A stretch of DNA of 64,000 bases, from the NCBI RefSeq assembly GCF_036961565.1, contig NZ_JBAMDD010000013.1, positions 1 through 64,000 of the forward strand, given 5' to 3'. Made by a program: the position numbers and the translations under genes. Shown here in pieces: positions 52,603 through 61,503 of this stretch. Each line of letters opens with the position of its first letter. Positions within the stretch are counted from its first letter, which is position 1. This DNA comes from Chitinimonas sp036961565. Lineage in GTDB: Bacteria > Pseudomonadota > Gammaproteobacteria > Burkholderiales > Chitinimonadaceae. Under the pieces are notes generated by a model that saw nothing but the letters and a program-made list of their open reading frames with translations, was not told the origin of the DNA and searched no databases.

Positions 52603-55600
52603 CGCGATGATCTCCTTCAACGATGCCATATTCGCTCTCGGACTTGGGCGGGATCAGCTCGTCTGCTGTGGTCCGGATACGTTGGTCGGTAATCAGCTTG
52701 TAGAACAGCGGCACAAAGAAGATGGCCAGGAAGGTGGCCGCTATCATGCCACCCACCACGCCTGTACCTACCGAGGTACGTGCTCCGGCGCCCGCGCCGC
52801 TGCTGATGGCCAGCGGCAGCACGCCCAGGATGAAGGCCATGGAGGTCATGATGATGGGGCGGAAGCGCAGTCGGGCGGCCTCGATGGCGGCAGCCGCCAC
52901 AGGGTAGCCCTCGTGATGCTTCATCACCGCAAACTCCACGATCAGGATGGCGTTCTTGGCTGCCAGGCCTATCAGGGTAAACAGGCCGATCTGGAAGTAC
53001 ACGTCATTGGTGTAGCCGCGCAGCTTCACCGCCACCAGGGCGCCGAAGATACCGAACGGTACGGCCAGCAACACGGACAAGGGCAGGGACCATTTCTCAT
53101 ACTGTGCTGCCAGGATCAGGAACACCATGATGACGGCCAGGCCCAGCGCCAGTAGGGCAGCACTGGAGACCTTTTTTTCCTGGTAAGCGGCGCCGGTCCA
53201 TTCATAGCTCACATCAGCCGGCAACATCTTCTTGGCCAGGGTCTCGAACTCCGCAATGGCCTGACCAGACGAGTACCCAGGGCCAGCATTCCCCATCAGC
53301 TTGACGGCCGGCAGGTTGTTGTAGCGGTCCACGGTATCGGGGCCGGAGGTGTATTCCACCTTGGCAAAGGCCGATAGCGGCACCATTTCGCCACGCTGGT
53401 TCTTCACATACATGCGGCCTATGTCTTCGGGACGCTTGCGATACTGGTTGTCGGCACTCATCAACACCTGCCAGGCGCGACCGTACTTGTTGAAGTCGTT
53501 CACGTAATAGGTGCCCAAGGTGCCGGCCAGGGTATTGAAGGCATCATTGAGCGATACCCCCAGTGCCTTGGCGCGGTCGCGATCCACATCCACATACAGT
53601 TGCGGCGCATTGGGCTTCCACAGAGTTTGCAGGCCGCCGCCGCCAGCGAGCACGGTGCTCTGGTGGGATGCACCCATCAGCGGGCCCATGGCTTCGACCA
53701 GCTTCTTGCTGCCGCCTTCGCCACGGTTCTGCAGATAGACTTCAAAGCCGCCTGTATTGCCCAGGCCAAAGATGGCGGGCGGGTTGAAGGCCAGCACCAG
53801 CGCCTCCTTGATGCCGCCGGTCTTCATGAACAGCTCGCCCACCAGCTCCTGAGTGCTGACGCTGCGTTCGTCCCAGTGCTTCTGGCTGACAAAGATGGTT
53901 GCCGCGTTGTTCTTGAAGCCGCCACCGATGAAGTCCATGCCGCTGAAAGCCATGACGTGTTCGTTGGCTGGGTTGGACTGGATCGCGGCGATGACTTCCT
54001 TCACCACCTTGTCGGTGCGCTCCAGCGAGGCGCCATCGGGCAGGAACACCGCACCGATGTAGTAGCCCTGGTCTTCATCCGGCACCAAGGAGCCAGGGGT
54101 GAGCTTGAACATGCCCACGGTGATGGCCACCATGCCCAGGAACAGGAAGATACCCAGCAGCGAACGCTTCATGAAGAAGGTCACGCCACCGATGTAGTGA
54201 CCGGTCATGCGATGGAACCAGTCGTTGAACCAGAGGAAGAAGCGCGCAGTTTGCTTGTGCTCGCGCTTGAGCATCAGCACGCACAGGGCGGGGGTCATGG
54301 TCAGCGCGACGATGCCTGAGAGCACCACGGCAATGGAGATTGTGACGGCAAACTGGCGGTACAGCTCACCGGTCAGGCCACCCAGGAAGGCAATCGGCAC
54401 AAACACGGCACATAGCACCAACACGATGGCGATCACCGGGCCGGTCACTTCCTTCATGGCCAGGATAGCTGCTTCACGGGCAGGCAGATGCTGCTCATGC
54501 ATGATGCGTTCGACGTTCTCCAGCACCACGATGGCGTCATCCACCACGATACCGATGGCCAGCACCATGCCGAACAGCGTGAGCGTGTTGATGGAGTACC
54601 CCAGCATATGCAGGCCGGCGAAGGTACCAATCAGGGATACCGGTACGGCCAGGGTCGGTATCAGGGTAGCGCGCCAGTTCTGCAGGAACAGGAATACCAC
54701 CAGGAACACCAGCACCATGGCTTCTGCCAGCGTCTTCACCACTTCCTTGATCGACACTTCCACAAAGCGCGTGGTGTCGTAAGGAATGGCATAGGTCATG
54801 CCCTGCGGAAAGCTTTCGGCTGCCTTGGCAATGGCGGCCTTGACTTCGTCACCCACTTGCAGGGCGTTGGAGCCAGGCTGCAGGAATACGCCCATCAGCA
54901 CGGCAGGTTTGCCGTTATAGGTACCGTTGAAGTCGTTATCCTTGGAACCCAGCTCGATGCGGGCAATATCCTTCAGGCGCAGCTGGCTACCGTCGCTATT
55001 GGAGCGAATGATGACATTCTCAAACTCGGCCTCGCTCGCCAGGCGGCCCTTGGCGGTCACGGTGTAAACCATTTCCTGCCCGCCACCGGTAGGCGACTGG
55101 CCAATCTTGCCTGCGGCGAACTGGGCATTCTGCTCGGCCAGCGCTGCCGCGACCTCCGGCACAGTAACCTTGAGCTGGGTCATGCGGTCTGGCTTGAGCC
55201 AGATACGCATGGCGTAGTCCTTGGCACCGAAGATCTGCACGCTGGTGGTACCCGGTATCTTCTTGATCGAATCCAGCACATTGAGCGTGATGTAGTTCGA
55301 CGTATAAAGATCGGTGTAGCGGCCATCAGGCGAGTAGAAAGCCAGCACCTGGAGGAAGGCGGACGAGCCCTTCTCGACAGATACGCCCTGGCGGCGGACT
55401 TCCTCTGGTAGGCGGGCATCAGCCTGCTTTACCCGGTTGTTGACGTTTACCGCAGCGGTATCAGGGTTGGTGCCGATTTCGAAGGTGACGGTGATTTCCA
55501 CTGCACCATTCGAGGTGGAGGTGGACGACATATACATCATGCCCTCCACCCCGGTTACTGCGTTCTCGATGGGAGCGGCCACCGTCTCGGCGATGGTTTC

Positions 55601-55765
55601 TGCCGAAGCACCCGGATAGAAGGCGCGGATGGTGACCACCGGCGGGGCGATCTCGGGGTACTGCGCGATAGGCAGGGCGCGCATCGCCGCCAGACCCGCG
55701 AGCACCATGAAAATGGAGATCACGAAGGCGAAGATGGGCCTGTCGATAAAGAAGCGTGAAAACAT
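52592..55765 (-). CDS. RND efflux transporter, inner-membrane pump (AcrB/HAE1 family)
   Basis: 1057 residues, normal for AcrB. It starts MFSRFFIDRPIFAFVISIFMVLAGLAAMRALPIAQYPEIAPPVV and has the proton-relay Asp pair in GIVVDDAIVVLENVERIM. Family motifs recur through the porter domains, including AVLMGVFLQPGSNALQVGDEVKAA, DEDQGYYIGAVFLPDGASLERTD and GVSLNDAFNTLAGTLGTYYVNDFN, and twelve membrane helices are expected. The adaptor ends 12 bases upstream; the outer-membrane gene overlaps its end. A drug- and toxin-exporting tripartite pump, regulated by the divergent TetR. Confidence 0.97.
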   Translation of the reverse strand: MFSRFFIDRPIFAFVISIFMVLAGLAAMRALPIAQYPEIAPPVVTIRAFYPGASAETIAETVAAPIENAVTGVEGMMYMSSTSTSNGAVEITVTFEIGTNPDTAAVNVNNRVKQADARLPEEVRRQGVSVEKGSSAFLQVLAFYSPDGRYTDLYTSNYITLNVLDSIKKIPGTTSVQIFGAKDYAMRIWLKPDRMTQLKVTVPEVAAALAEQNAQFAAGKIGQSPTGGGQEMVYTVTAKGRLASEAEFENVIIRSNSDGSQLRLKDIARIELGSKDNDFNGTYNGKPAVLMGVFLQPGSNALQVGDEVKAAIAKAAESFPQGMTYAIPYDTTRFVEVSIKEVVKTLAEAMVLVFLVVFLFLQNWRATLIPTLAVPVSLIGTFAGLHMLGYSINTLTLFGMVLAIGIVVDDAIVVLENVERIMHEQHLPAREAAILAMKEVTGPVIAIVLVLCAVFVPIAFLGGLTGELYRQFAVTISIAVVLSGIVALTMTPALCVLMLKREHKQTARFFLWFNDWFHRMTGHYIGGVTFFMKRSLLGIFLFLGMVAITVGMFKLTPGSLVPDEDQGYYIGAVFLPDGASLERTDKVVKEVIAAIQSNPANEHVMAFSGMDFIGGGFKNNAATIFVSQKHWDERSVSTQELVGELFMKTGGIKEALVLAFNPPAIFGLGNTGGFEVYLQNRGEGGSKKLVEAMGPLMGASHQSTVLAGGGGLQTLWKPNAPQLYVDVDRDRAKALGVSLNDAFNTLAGTLGTYYVNDFNKYGRAWQVLMSADNQYRKRPEDIGRMYVKNQRGEMVPLSAFAKVEYTSGPDTVDRYNNLPAVKLMGNAGPGYSSGQAIAEFETLAKKMLPADVSYEWTGAAYQEKKVSSAALLALGLAVIMVFLILAAQYEKWSLPLSVLLAVPFGIFGALVAVKLRGYTNDVYFQIGLFTLIGLAAKNAILIVEFAVMKHHEGYPVAAAAIEAARLRFRPIIMTSMAFILGVLPLAISSGAGAGARTSVGTGVVGGMIAATFLAIFFVPLFYKLITDQRIRTTADELIPPKSESEYGIVEGDHRDEK

Positions 55766-55777
55766 GGGTCAGGTCCC

Positions 55778-57010
55778 TTATTGCTTGGCAGCTGGCGCGT
55801 GTTGGGCTGCGGCTGCCTTGGCGGCTTCTTCGGCGGTTTGCGGCACGATAGGGGCGAAGGGGAAGAAGATGCGGGCCATGCCATCTACAATGACCTTGTC
55901 GCCGGCCTTCAGGCCTTGCTTGATCACCCAGCCATTCGGCTCTTTGCCATCCAGCCTTACCCAGTCGCCGACGACGACGGGAGCAGGCACGGCAGCGGGC
56001 TTGCCATCCTTGCCTGCGCCTACGGTGTAGACAAACTTGCCCTGCGGGCCATCCAGCACGGCGCGCTGGGGTACGGCAATGGCATTGGGGCGGGTGGCGC
56101 CGCTGAGCAGCACACGTACAAACTGGCCGGGGCTCAGTTCACCCTTGGGGTTGGCCAGTTCAGCCCGACTGGAATAGGCGCCGGTATTGTTGTCGGCCTT
56201 GTAATCGCTGAAGTCCAGTTTGCCGGTCTGCTTCAACCACTGGCCACCGGCCGTCTTCAGCTTCACCACGTAGCCGCCCTCAGGCAGCTTCAGGCTACCG
56301 GCTTCCAGCTCGGCCGCCACCCGGCTGTGATCGGCTTCCGAGATGGCGAAGTTCACATGGATGGGATCGGTCTGGGCCATGGTAGCCAGCAGGCTGTCAC
56401 CCTGGGCATTGGCCAAGGCTCCTTCAACCTTCAGTGCACGACCGATGGCACCGCTAATGGGAGCACGCACATCGGTGTAGCCAAGATCAATATTGCTGGC
56501 CCGTGCCTGGGCCTGGGCCGCTTTCAGGCTGGCGCGGGCAATATCCAGTGCGGAGGCGGCGTTGTCGTATTCCTGCTGGCTGACGGCCTTGGACTCGATC
56601 AGCGGCTTGAGCCGGTTGTAATCGCGCTCAGCCTGCTTGAGTCGGGCTTCTGCGGTGGTCACATTGGCGTCTGCCGCAGCGGCGGCAGCGGCAAACGGGG
56701 CAGGGTCGATACGGAACAAGGGCTGGCCGGCCTTGACCTGGCTGCCTTCGGTGTACAGGCGCTTGTCAACGATACCGCTGACCCGCGCGCGGATCTCGAC
56801 TTCACGCGAGCCGGCAGTCTGGCCGGGATACTCGAAATCCACCGGGACATCGCCCGCCACCAGGGTCTGGTAGGTGACCATGGGGGGCGGAAAACCGCCA
56901 CCGCCTTGCTGTGGCGCCTGGCCGCAGGCAGCCAGCAGGCCGCTGAGTATCAGTACCGGCGCCAGGCGCTTGGCATAGGGTAAGGAGGGGATGGTGCGTG
57001 AGGCGTGCAT
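55778..57010 (-). CDS. RND efflux periplasmic adaptor (AcrA type)
   Basis: 410 residues. A lipoprotein signal with lipobox LSGLLAAC (about residues 22-30) attaches it to the inner membrane. HlyD-like domains: FEYPGQTAGSREVEIRARVSGIVDKRLYTEGSQVKAGQPLFRIDPAPF (lipoyl half), a helical hairpin (ADANVTTAEARLKQAERDYNRLKPLIESKAVSQQEYDNAASAL), and IDLGYTDVRAPISGAIGRALKVEGALA. It bridges pump and outer-membrane channel. It is the first gene of the operon, divergent from the TetR gene. Confidence 0.97.
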   Translation of the reverse strand: MHASRTIPSLPYAKRLAPVLILSGLLAACGQAPQQGGGGFPPPMVTYQTLVAGDVPVDFEYPGQTAGSREVEIRARVSGIVDKRLYTEGSQVKAGQPLFRIDPAPFAAAAAAADANVTTAEARLKQAERDYNRLKPLIESKAVSQQEYDNAASALDIARASLKAAQAQARASNIDLGYTDVRAPISGAIGRALKVEGALANAQGDSLLATMAQTDPIHVNFAISEADHSRVAAELEAGSLKLPEGGYVVKLKTAGGQWLKQTGKLDFSDYKADNNTGAYSSRAELANPKGELSPGQFVRVLLSGATRPNAIAVPQRAVLDGPQGKFVYTVGAGKDGKPAAVPAPVVVGDWVRLDGKEPNGWVIKQGLKAGDKVIVDGMARIFFPFAPIVPQTAEEAAKAAAAQHAPAAKQ

Positions 57011-57200
57011 GGGTAAGTCCTCGCGATACTAAGAAAAGAAAGCGCTGGGGCTGGCGGGCCCGGATGCAATGGCGGTAGATAGGCAGCATAGGTAGCACAG
57101 GCCGCTACCGCCAAGCGACAGTGTGTATTTCCCCCACGATACAGTTGGCGCTGCACCGTGTAGCCCGCCTGCCGGATTTGACGTAGGAGCGGATTTTAGA

Positions 57201-57220
57201 TACATACACGTATGTTTGTA
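57201..57220. promoter_or_regulatory. AcrR-like operator between tetR and the efflux operon
   Basis: TACATACACGTATGTTTGTA contains the exact inverted repeat ACATAC-AC-GTATGT, and its flanks extend the resemblance to AcrR-type operators (TACATAC...GTATGTA). It lies 190 bases upstream of the adaptor gene and 60 bases before the tetR gene. Binding by the TetR protein encoded downstream is inferred. Confidence 0.6.
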
Positions 57221-57279
57221 AACACTGCTGACGCCAGGGTTATTAATTTCTTTGGCGGTACGGCAATATATAATTGGCT

Positions 57280-57918
57280 ATGGCTAGACGAACCAAGGAA
57301 CAGGCGGCGGAAACGCGTGAGCAGCTGCTGGATGCAGCTGAGCGGGTTTTCCATGCAAAAGGGGTGAGCCGCGCCACCCTCGACGATATCGCACGTGATG
57401 CAGGTCTGACGCGAGGGGCGGTGTATTGGCACTTCGATAACAAGACGGCCATCTTCACTGCCATGTGTGACAGGGTGTCGCTGCCCATGCAGGCCATGCT
57501 GGACGCCCAGGTGGCTGATCCCGGCCCCGACCCGCTGGGACAGCTGACACGCGACGGTGCCCGCATACTCTGCCTGGTGGCCAATGACAGCCGCACCACG
57601 CGGGTATTCGAGATCATTCTGTTCAAGACAGAGCTGTGCGACGTGGTGGCTGAGGTCATGGCCGAAGAAGCTGAACGCGCTGCCCGGTGCCGACGCCAAT
57701 TGAGCACGGTGCTGCAGGCCGCACAGCGCCTGGGGCAGATTCCTGCCCATGTGAACTGCGACTTGGCTGCCTTTGCCCTGAACAGCTACTTGATAGGCTG
57801 CATACGCGAGTGGCTGGAGCTGCGCGAGTTCAACCTTGCCGACCAGGCCGAATGGTTGATGCAAACCTTTTATGCCGGCCTGCAACACGCACCACCACCG
57901 CCTGCCAAAGTCGAGTAA
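57280..57918 (+). CDS. TetR-family transcriptional repressor of the efflux operon (AcrR/TtgR-like)
   Basis: 212 residues. The N-terminal helix-turn-helix is ARRTKEQAAETREQLLDAAERVFHAKGVSRATLDDIARDAGLTRGAVYWHFDNKTAIFTAMCDRVSLP, the AcrR/TtgR signature; the C-terminal domain is a ligand-binding helical fold. It is divergent from the adaptor-pump-channel operon and presumably represses it and itself via the operator at 57201-57220. ATG 57280 was chosen over a TTG at 57274. Confidence 0.93.
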   Translation: MARRTKEQAAETREQLLDAAERVFHAKGVSRATLDDIARDAGLTRGAVYWHFDNKTAIFTAMCDRVSLPMQAMLDAQVADPGPDPLGQLTRDGARILCLVANDSRTTRVFEIILFKTELCDVVAEVMAEEAERAARCRRQLSTVLQAAQRLGQIPAHVNCDLAAFALNSYLIGCIREWLELREFNLADQAEWLMQTFYAGLQHAPPPPAKVE

Positions 57919-57971
57919 GCCTACGGCCATCTGTGTTTCCCCCGGTCTGTTTGGCTGCAGTCTGCACCGGG

Positions 57972-57997
57972 GCTACTGACAACGTGTTGTCAGTAGC
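57972..57997. repeat. Perfect 12-base inverted repeat after tetR
   Basis: GCTACTGACAAC (57972-57983) and GTTGTCAGTAGC (57986-57997) are separated by only two bases, GT. It lies 53 bases beyond the tetR stop and 88 bases before the 51-residue ORF. The tiny loop makes it look more like an operator for a dimeric protein than a terminator, and no T-tract follows. Confidence 0.65.
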
Positions 57998-58085
57998 TTG
58001 CAGGAACACCGGGCGGGCAAAGGCCTATCTGACCGCGTACTGTGTAGAAATAGTGCGTGTTTTCCCCCAAACGGAGGATTCGCAA

Positions 58086-58241
58086 ATGATCACGTCAGGA
58101 TATATTCCATCTCGTAGTGACATGTCAGTAGATGAAATCATCACGGCAGCGCTAAGGAACACCAAGAGGAGGAGGACCTCGCATCCGTTGCAGCAAGGCC
58201 TGGCCAATTTGGCGCCGATGGCGACGGTAAGTGGTGCATAG
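58086..58241 (+). CDS. Small 51-residue protein, unknown function
   Basis: Starts MITSGYIPSRSDMSVDEIITAALRN and has a basic middle (NTKRRRTSH) with a hydrophobic, Ala-rich end (GLANLAPMATVSGA). GGAGG lies eight bases before ATG 58086, and a strong terminator follows at 58296-58332, so it appears to be a separate transcription unit between tetR and hsp20. No family recognised; the length, spacing and ribosome binding site are the evidence. Confidence 0.55.
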   Translation: MITSGYIPSRSDMSVDEIITAALRNTKRRRTSHPLQQGLANLAPMATVSGA

Positions 58242-58295
58242 ATGGGTATAGATTCTGATACGTGAAACCGGCCCGACACGCGGGCTGGATAGTTG

Positions 58296-58332
58296 AAAAA
58301 AGGCGGTGATCGGCAACGGTTATCGCCTTTTT
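58296..58332 (+). terminator. Terminator after the 51-residue ORF
   Basis: AAAAAGGCG...T.A (58296 on) pairs with TTATCGCCTTTTT (to 58332) with a stem of about nine bases and near-matches beyond, followed by TATAT. A second, GC-rich hairpin (CCGGCCCG / CGGGCTGG) lies just before it. Confidence 0.75.
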
Positions 58333-58462
58333 ATATGGCTGCAGCGGCAAGGTGCTGGTAGCACCTTAGGGCTATCAGGGTTTTTGAAAAGATCACGCTT
58401 GAAATCCGAAAACGCGTTCATATCTTCCTCTTGCGGGTGCTCAACGGAGGCCCGCCAACAAC

Positions 58463-58489
58463 CGATATCGCTTGCTATCAGAGGATATG
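58463..58489 (+). promoter_or_regulatory. ROSE-like RNA thermometer of the hsp20 gene
   Basis: The untranslated leader just before ATG 58494 contains GATATC-GCTTGCT-ATC-AGAGGA-TATG. The Shine-Dalgarno AGAGGA can pair with the conserved UUGCU-type motif within a stem closed by GATATC/GGATAT, the ROSE arrangement of ibpA genes. Upstream, CTTGAAA (58398-58404) resembles the -35 of a sigma-32 promoter. At normal temperature the hairpin would hide the ribosome binding site. Confidence 0.65.
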
Positions 58490-58493
58490 AACC

Positions 58494-58946
58494 ATGCAAA
58501 ACTTCGACTTCTCCCCACTGTATCGTTCCGCCATAGGCTATGACCGCCTGGCACACATGATGGATGAAGCGCTGCGCAATGATGCCCAGCCCAGCTATCC
58601 CCCCTACAACATCGAGTTGCTGGGGGATGATCAATACCGCATCTCGATGGCGGTGGCCGGTTTTGACCGCAGCGAACTGGATATCGAGATAGAGCGCGAC
58701 ACGCTCAAGGTGGTTGGTCGCAAGCAACGCGCCGATGCCAAGCCGACCTTTCTGCACAGGGGTATTGCCACCCGCGACTTCGAGCACCGCTTCCGCCTGG
58801 CTGATCATGTAAAGGTGGTCAGCGCCGGTCTCGAGAATGGCCTGCTCAATATCGAGCTGGTGCGCGAGATCCCTGAGGTGCTGAAACCGCGAAAGATCGC
58901 CATTGATGGCGATAACGTGCATATGCTGGAGCGCAAGGTTGCATAA
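58494..58946 (+). CDS. Small heat-shock protein, Hsp20 family (IbpA type)
   Basis: 150 residues. Starts MQNFDFSPLYRSAIGYDRLAHMMDEAL, the IbpA opening; the alpha-crystallin domain (about 38-130) has YPPYNIELLGDDQYRISMAVAGFDRSELDIEIERDTLKVVGRK, RGIATRDFEHRFRLADHVKV, and AGLENGLLNIELVREIPEVLKPRKIAI. An ATP-independent holdase that keeps denatured proteins soluble. Its leader carries a ROSE-type thermometer and a probable sigma-32 promoter; a strong terminator follows. Confidence 0.96.
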   Translation: MQNFDFSPLYRSAIGYDRLAHMMDEALRNDAQPSYPPYNIELLGDDQYRISMAVAGFDRSELDIEIERDTLKVVGRKQRADAKPTFLHRGIATRDFEHRFRLADHVKVVSAGLENGLLNIELVREIPEVLKPRKIAIDGDNVHMLERKVA

Positions 58947-58974
58947 GACCTAAGCTGCGGGTTGATGGATAGCA

Positions 58975-59006
58975 CTATGGCCGGGAGTTTCCCGGCCATA
59001 GTCGTT
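58975..59006 (+). terminator. Terminator after hsp20
   Basis: CTATGGCCGGGA (58975-58986) and TCCCGGCCATAG (58990-59001) pair perfectly around a GTT loop, followed by TCGTTTT. Confidence 0.88.
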
Positions 59007-59177
59007 TTGCTAGGCTGCGGCTGTTGAGGCGGTACTCATGCGGATAAGGGGGCTACTGCGATTGCCGAGGTGAGCGCGGAGATAGGCCTTGTATATATCC
59101 CTACTGGCTATAGGCTTATTAAGCCATGGCATGCTGGAGGAAGCGCGCCGGGCTTAACCTCAACCGGAACTGGCTAA

Positions 59178-60761
59178 ATGAGAAAAAACTTGCCTGTCAC
59201 CGAGGTGGAGCATCATCTCGACCCTAAGCGCCCAGTGGTCACCAAGACCGACCTGAAAGGCATCATCCGCTACGTCAATCCGGCATTCATCGAGATCAGT
59301 GGTTTCCAGAAAGATGAACTGCTGGGGAGCTCACATAATCTTGTCCGCCATCCGGACATGCCACCTGAAGCCTTTGCCGATATGTGGCGTACGCTTCAGT
59401 CGGATTTGCCCTGGCGAGGACTGGTTAAGAACCGCTGCAAGAATGGCGATTACTATTGGGTAGAGGCCTATGCTACCCCGCTGTATGAGCAGGGGCAGAA
59501 AGTGGGTTATATGTCGGTTCGCAACCGACCTGATGCCGCCGAGGTCAGACGCACCGATGCGCTTTACCGCGCCATCAACCAGAAGCAGCAGGCGTTTCCT
59601 GCTACGCGTGCACCACGGCGTATACCCATGGCAGCCCGTATGCTTGCACTGGCGCTGGTACCGGTACTACTGATGGATGGCTTGCCTATGCTGGGTAGCC
59701 CGTTCTGGCTGACAGCCTTGGCAGGCCTTGTTGTCGCGACCGGTTTGGGCATCTGGACATGGTTGGGCATGCAAGTGCCGTTGCAGCGTGCCGACTTGGC
59801 CTTGCGTAAGCTATCTGAGGGCGACTTTCGTTTTGAGTTGGATACCGATGCCGCCAGTGAATATGGACAGTTGCTGAACGGCCTTAAGTCCATGCAGATC
59901 AATTTGCGCGCCATCATGTCCGACGTGGTCTCGGCAGCGGACAGCGTCAGTGATCAGTCCCGCTCGGTAAACCAGGAGGTGGCGGATGTAGTGCATCGAG
60001 GCAATCAGCAGTCCGATGGGATTGCCAGTGTGGCGGCGGCATTGGAGCAGTTGTCGGTCTCGGTGAATGAAATATCTGAAGCAACCACACGCAGCTCACA
60101 CCATGCCCAGACCACCATGACGCTGGTGGGGGAGGGGGTGGGGGCCATGCGTTCAACCCTGTCGGTTAGTCATGAGTTGGTGGAACGGGTACACGGTGCG
60201 CAGAACGTCATCGATCAATTGAGCCAAGAGGTCCTGGCCATCAACAAAGTGACCCTGACCATCAAGGAAATTGCCGATCAGACGAATCTGCTGGCCCTCA
60301 ATGCCGCCATCGAAGCGGCAAGGGCAGGTGAAACCGGGCGTGGTTTTGCGGTGGTGGCGGACGAGGTGCGCAAGTTGGCTGAACGTACCACGCAAAGTAC
60401 TGCCGAAATCGCCACTACCATAGACCGCATCGTGGGCCAGACCAATACTGCGCTATCGGCCATGCAACTTGCGACAGGCAAGGTGGAGGAGAGCACCCGC
60501 TATATTCATCAAAGCCATGCTGCGCTGGATGCGATCAAGATTTCCAGCGAGGCGGTGTCAGCCTCGGCCCAGGATATTGCCAATATGCTGAGCCAGCAAA
60601 GCCAGGCCTCGGGTGAGGTTGCGCGTAGCATGGAGCGCATGAGTGCCTTGACCGAAGAGAACAGCAATAGCATGGGGGCTGCTGGTGGCTCGGTGGAGCA
60701 GCTATCGGAGACGGCCGGAGAGCTGCACCTGCTGGTCAAGCATTTCGAGCGTAGCTTGTAG
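59178..60761 (+). CDS. PAS-domain methyl-accepting chemotaxis protein (Aer type)
   Basis: 527 residues. An N-terminal PAS domain (about 15-125: DLKGIIRYVNPAFIEISGFQKDELLGSSHNLVRHPDMPPEAFADMWRTLQ, the Aer aerotaxis/FAD-type signature), two membrane helices without a periplasmic domain (about 155-175 and 180-205), a HAMP-like region, and the signalling hairpin IADQTNLLALNAAIEAARAGETGRGFAVVADEVRKLAERT (about 365-410). Domain order matches E. coli Aer, which senses redox via FAD; FAD binding here is inferred. Start ATG 59178. Confidence 0.95.
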   Translation: MRKNLPVTEVEHHLDPKRPVVTKTDLKGIIRYVNPAFIEISGFQKDELLGSSHNLVRHPDMPPEAFADMWRTLQSDLPWRGLVKNRCKNGDYYWVEAYATPLYEQGQKVGYMSVRNRPDAAEVRRTDALYRAINQKQQAFPATRAPRRIPMAARMLALALVPVLLMDGLPMLGSPFWLTALAGLVVATGLGIWTWLGMQVPLQRADLALRKLSEGDFRFELDTDAASEYGQLLNGLKSMQINLRAIMSDVVSAADSVSDQSRSVNQEVADVVHRGNQQSDGIASVAAALEQLSVSVNEISEATTRSSHHAQTTMTLVGEGVGAMRSTLSVSHELVERVHGAQNVIDQLSQEVLAINKVTLTIKEIADQTNLLALNAAIEAARAGETGRGFAVVADEVRKLAERTTQSTAEIATTIDRIVGQTNTALSAMQLATGKVEESTRYIHQSHAALDAIKISSEAVSASAQDIANMLSQQSQASGEVARSMERMSALTEENSNSMGAAGGSVEQLSETAGELHLLVKHFERSL

Positions 60762-60945
60762 CAAGCAACGTAGCGGTGCCCATCAAGCATCAAGTAAGGA
60801 AAGGGGCGCAGACTCGATATGGCCGCTTTTGCTGAACAATCAATGGGGTGCGCTATTTGCATTCCATCGGCTGTTTAGGAAGTGCGGAAAACAAGACGAC
60901 TCTTGGGTTAAGCGCTCCCAATACGGTCACTCGCCCCATACTTGC

Positions 60946-61503
60946 TTAGTCACTGATGTCTCTCGCAATCCCCTGCAGCAAGGCCAACCCCTCGGGCCAG
61001 TCGGCCAGCCCACTTTGGGCATTGATATGGCCTGCGCCAGTGAGCAAGTAAAAGCCGGAGCCCCATTGTTGCGCAAATTGCTGGCTACGCGCCAGCTGGC
61101 AATAGGGGTCGTTGTCGCTGGCGACCACGATGCTGGGAAAAGGTAGCCGCTGATGGGGTATAGGTGCGAAGCCTTGTATCTCGGCCGGGGCGTGGTCGCG
61201 TTCGACGTCGGCCGGGGCAACCAGCAGGGCGCCGGCAACGCGGTGTTGATGCTGCGGGTAGTGGGCGAGCCAGTGCAGCAGGGTGAGGCAGCCCAGGCTG
61301 TGGCAGGCCAGTAGTACGGGCTGAGCTTGCTGGGCCAGGTGCCTATCCAGCGTCTGTATCCAGTCGTTCAGGTTGGGGTGGTCCCAATCGGTCTGTGGGA
61401 CGCGGCTGCTGCCGGGCTGGCTGGTTTGCCAGTGGCTTTGCCAGTGTTCGGGGCCGGAATTTTGCCAGCCTGGGTGTAGCACTAAGGGAGGCATGGTGGG
61501 CAT
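60946..61503 (-). CDS. RBBP9/YdeN-family alpha/beta hydrolase
   Basis: 185 residues of the RBBP9 serine-hydrolase family: LVLHPGWQNSGPEHWQSHWQ start, nucleophile in LACHSLGCLTLLHWL (Ser, about residue 88), catalytic Asp in VASDNDPYC (about 138), and His in GAGHINAQSGLADWPEG (about 160). Members are small cytoplasmic hydrolases of unknown substrate. It is divergent from the rmuC side and ends near the PAS chemoreceptor. Confidence 0.93.
   Translation of the reverse strand: MPTMPPLVLHPGWQNSGPEHWQSHWQTSQPGSSRVPQTDWDHPNLNDWIQTLDRHLAQQAQPVLLACHSLGCLTLLHWLAHYPQHQHRVAGALLVAPADVERDHAPAEIQGFAPIPHQRLPFPSIVVASDNDPYCQLARSQQFAQQWGSGFYLLTGAGHINAQSGLADWPEGLALLQGIARDISD

Noticed and set aside
55781..56983. 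Plus-strand open frame of 400 codons
   Set aside because: Antisense of the efflux adaptor gene; its translation lacks domain patterns.
57687..58085. N-terminal extension of the 51-residue ORF into an open frame from 57687
   Set aside because: It overlaps the coding part of tetR in another frame and crosses the palindrome; the GGAGG site at 58086 gives a better start.
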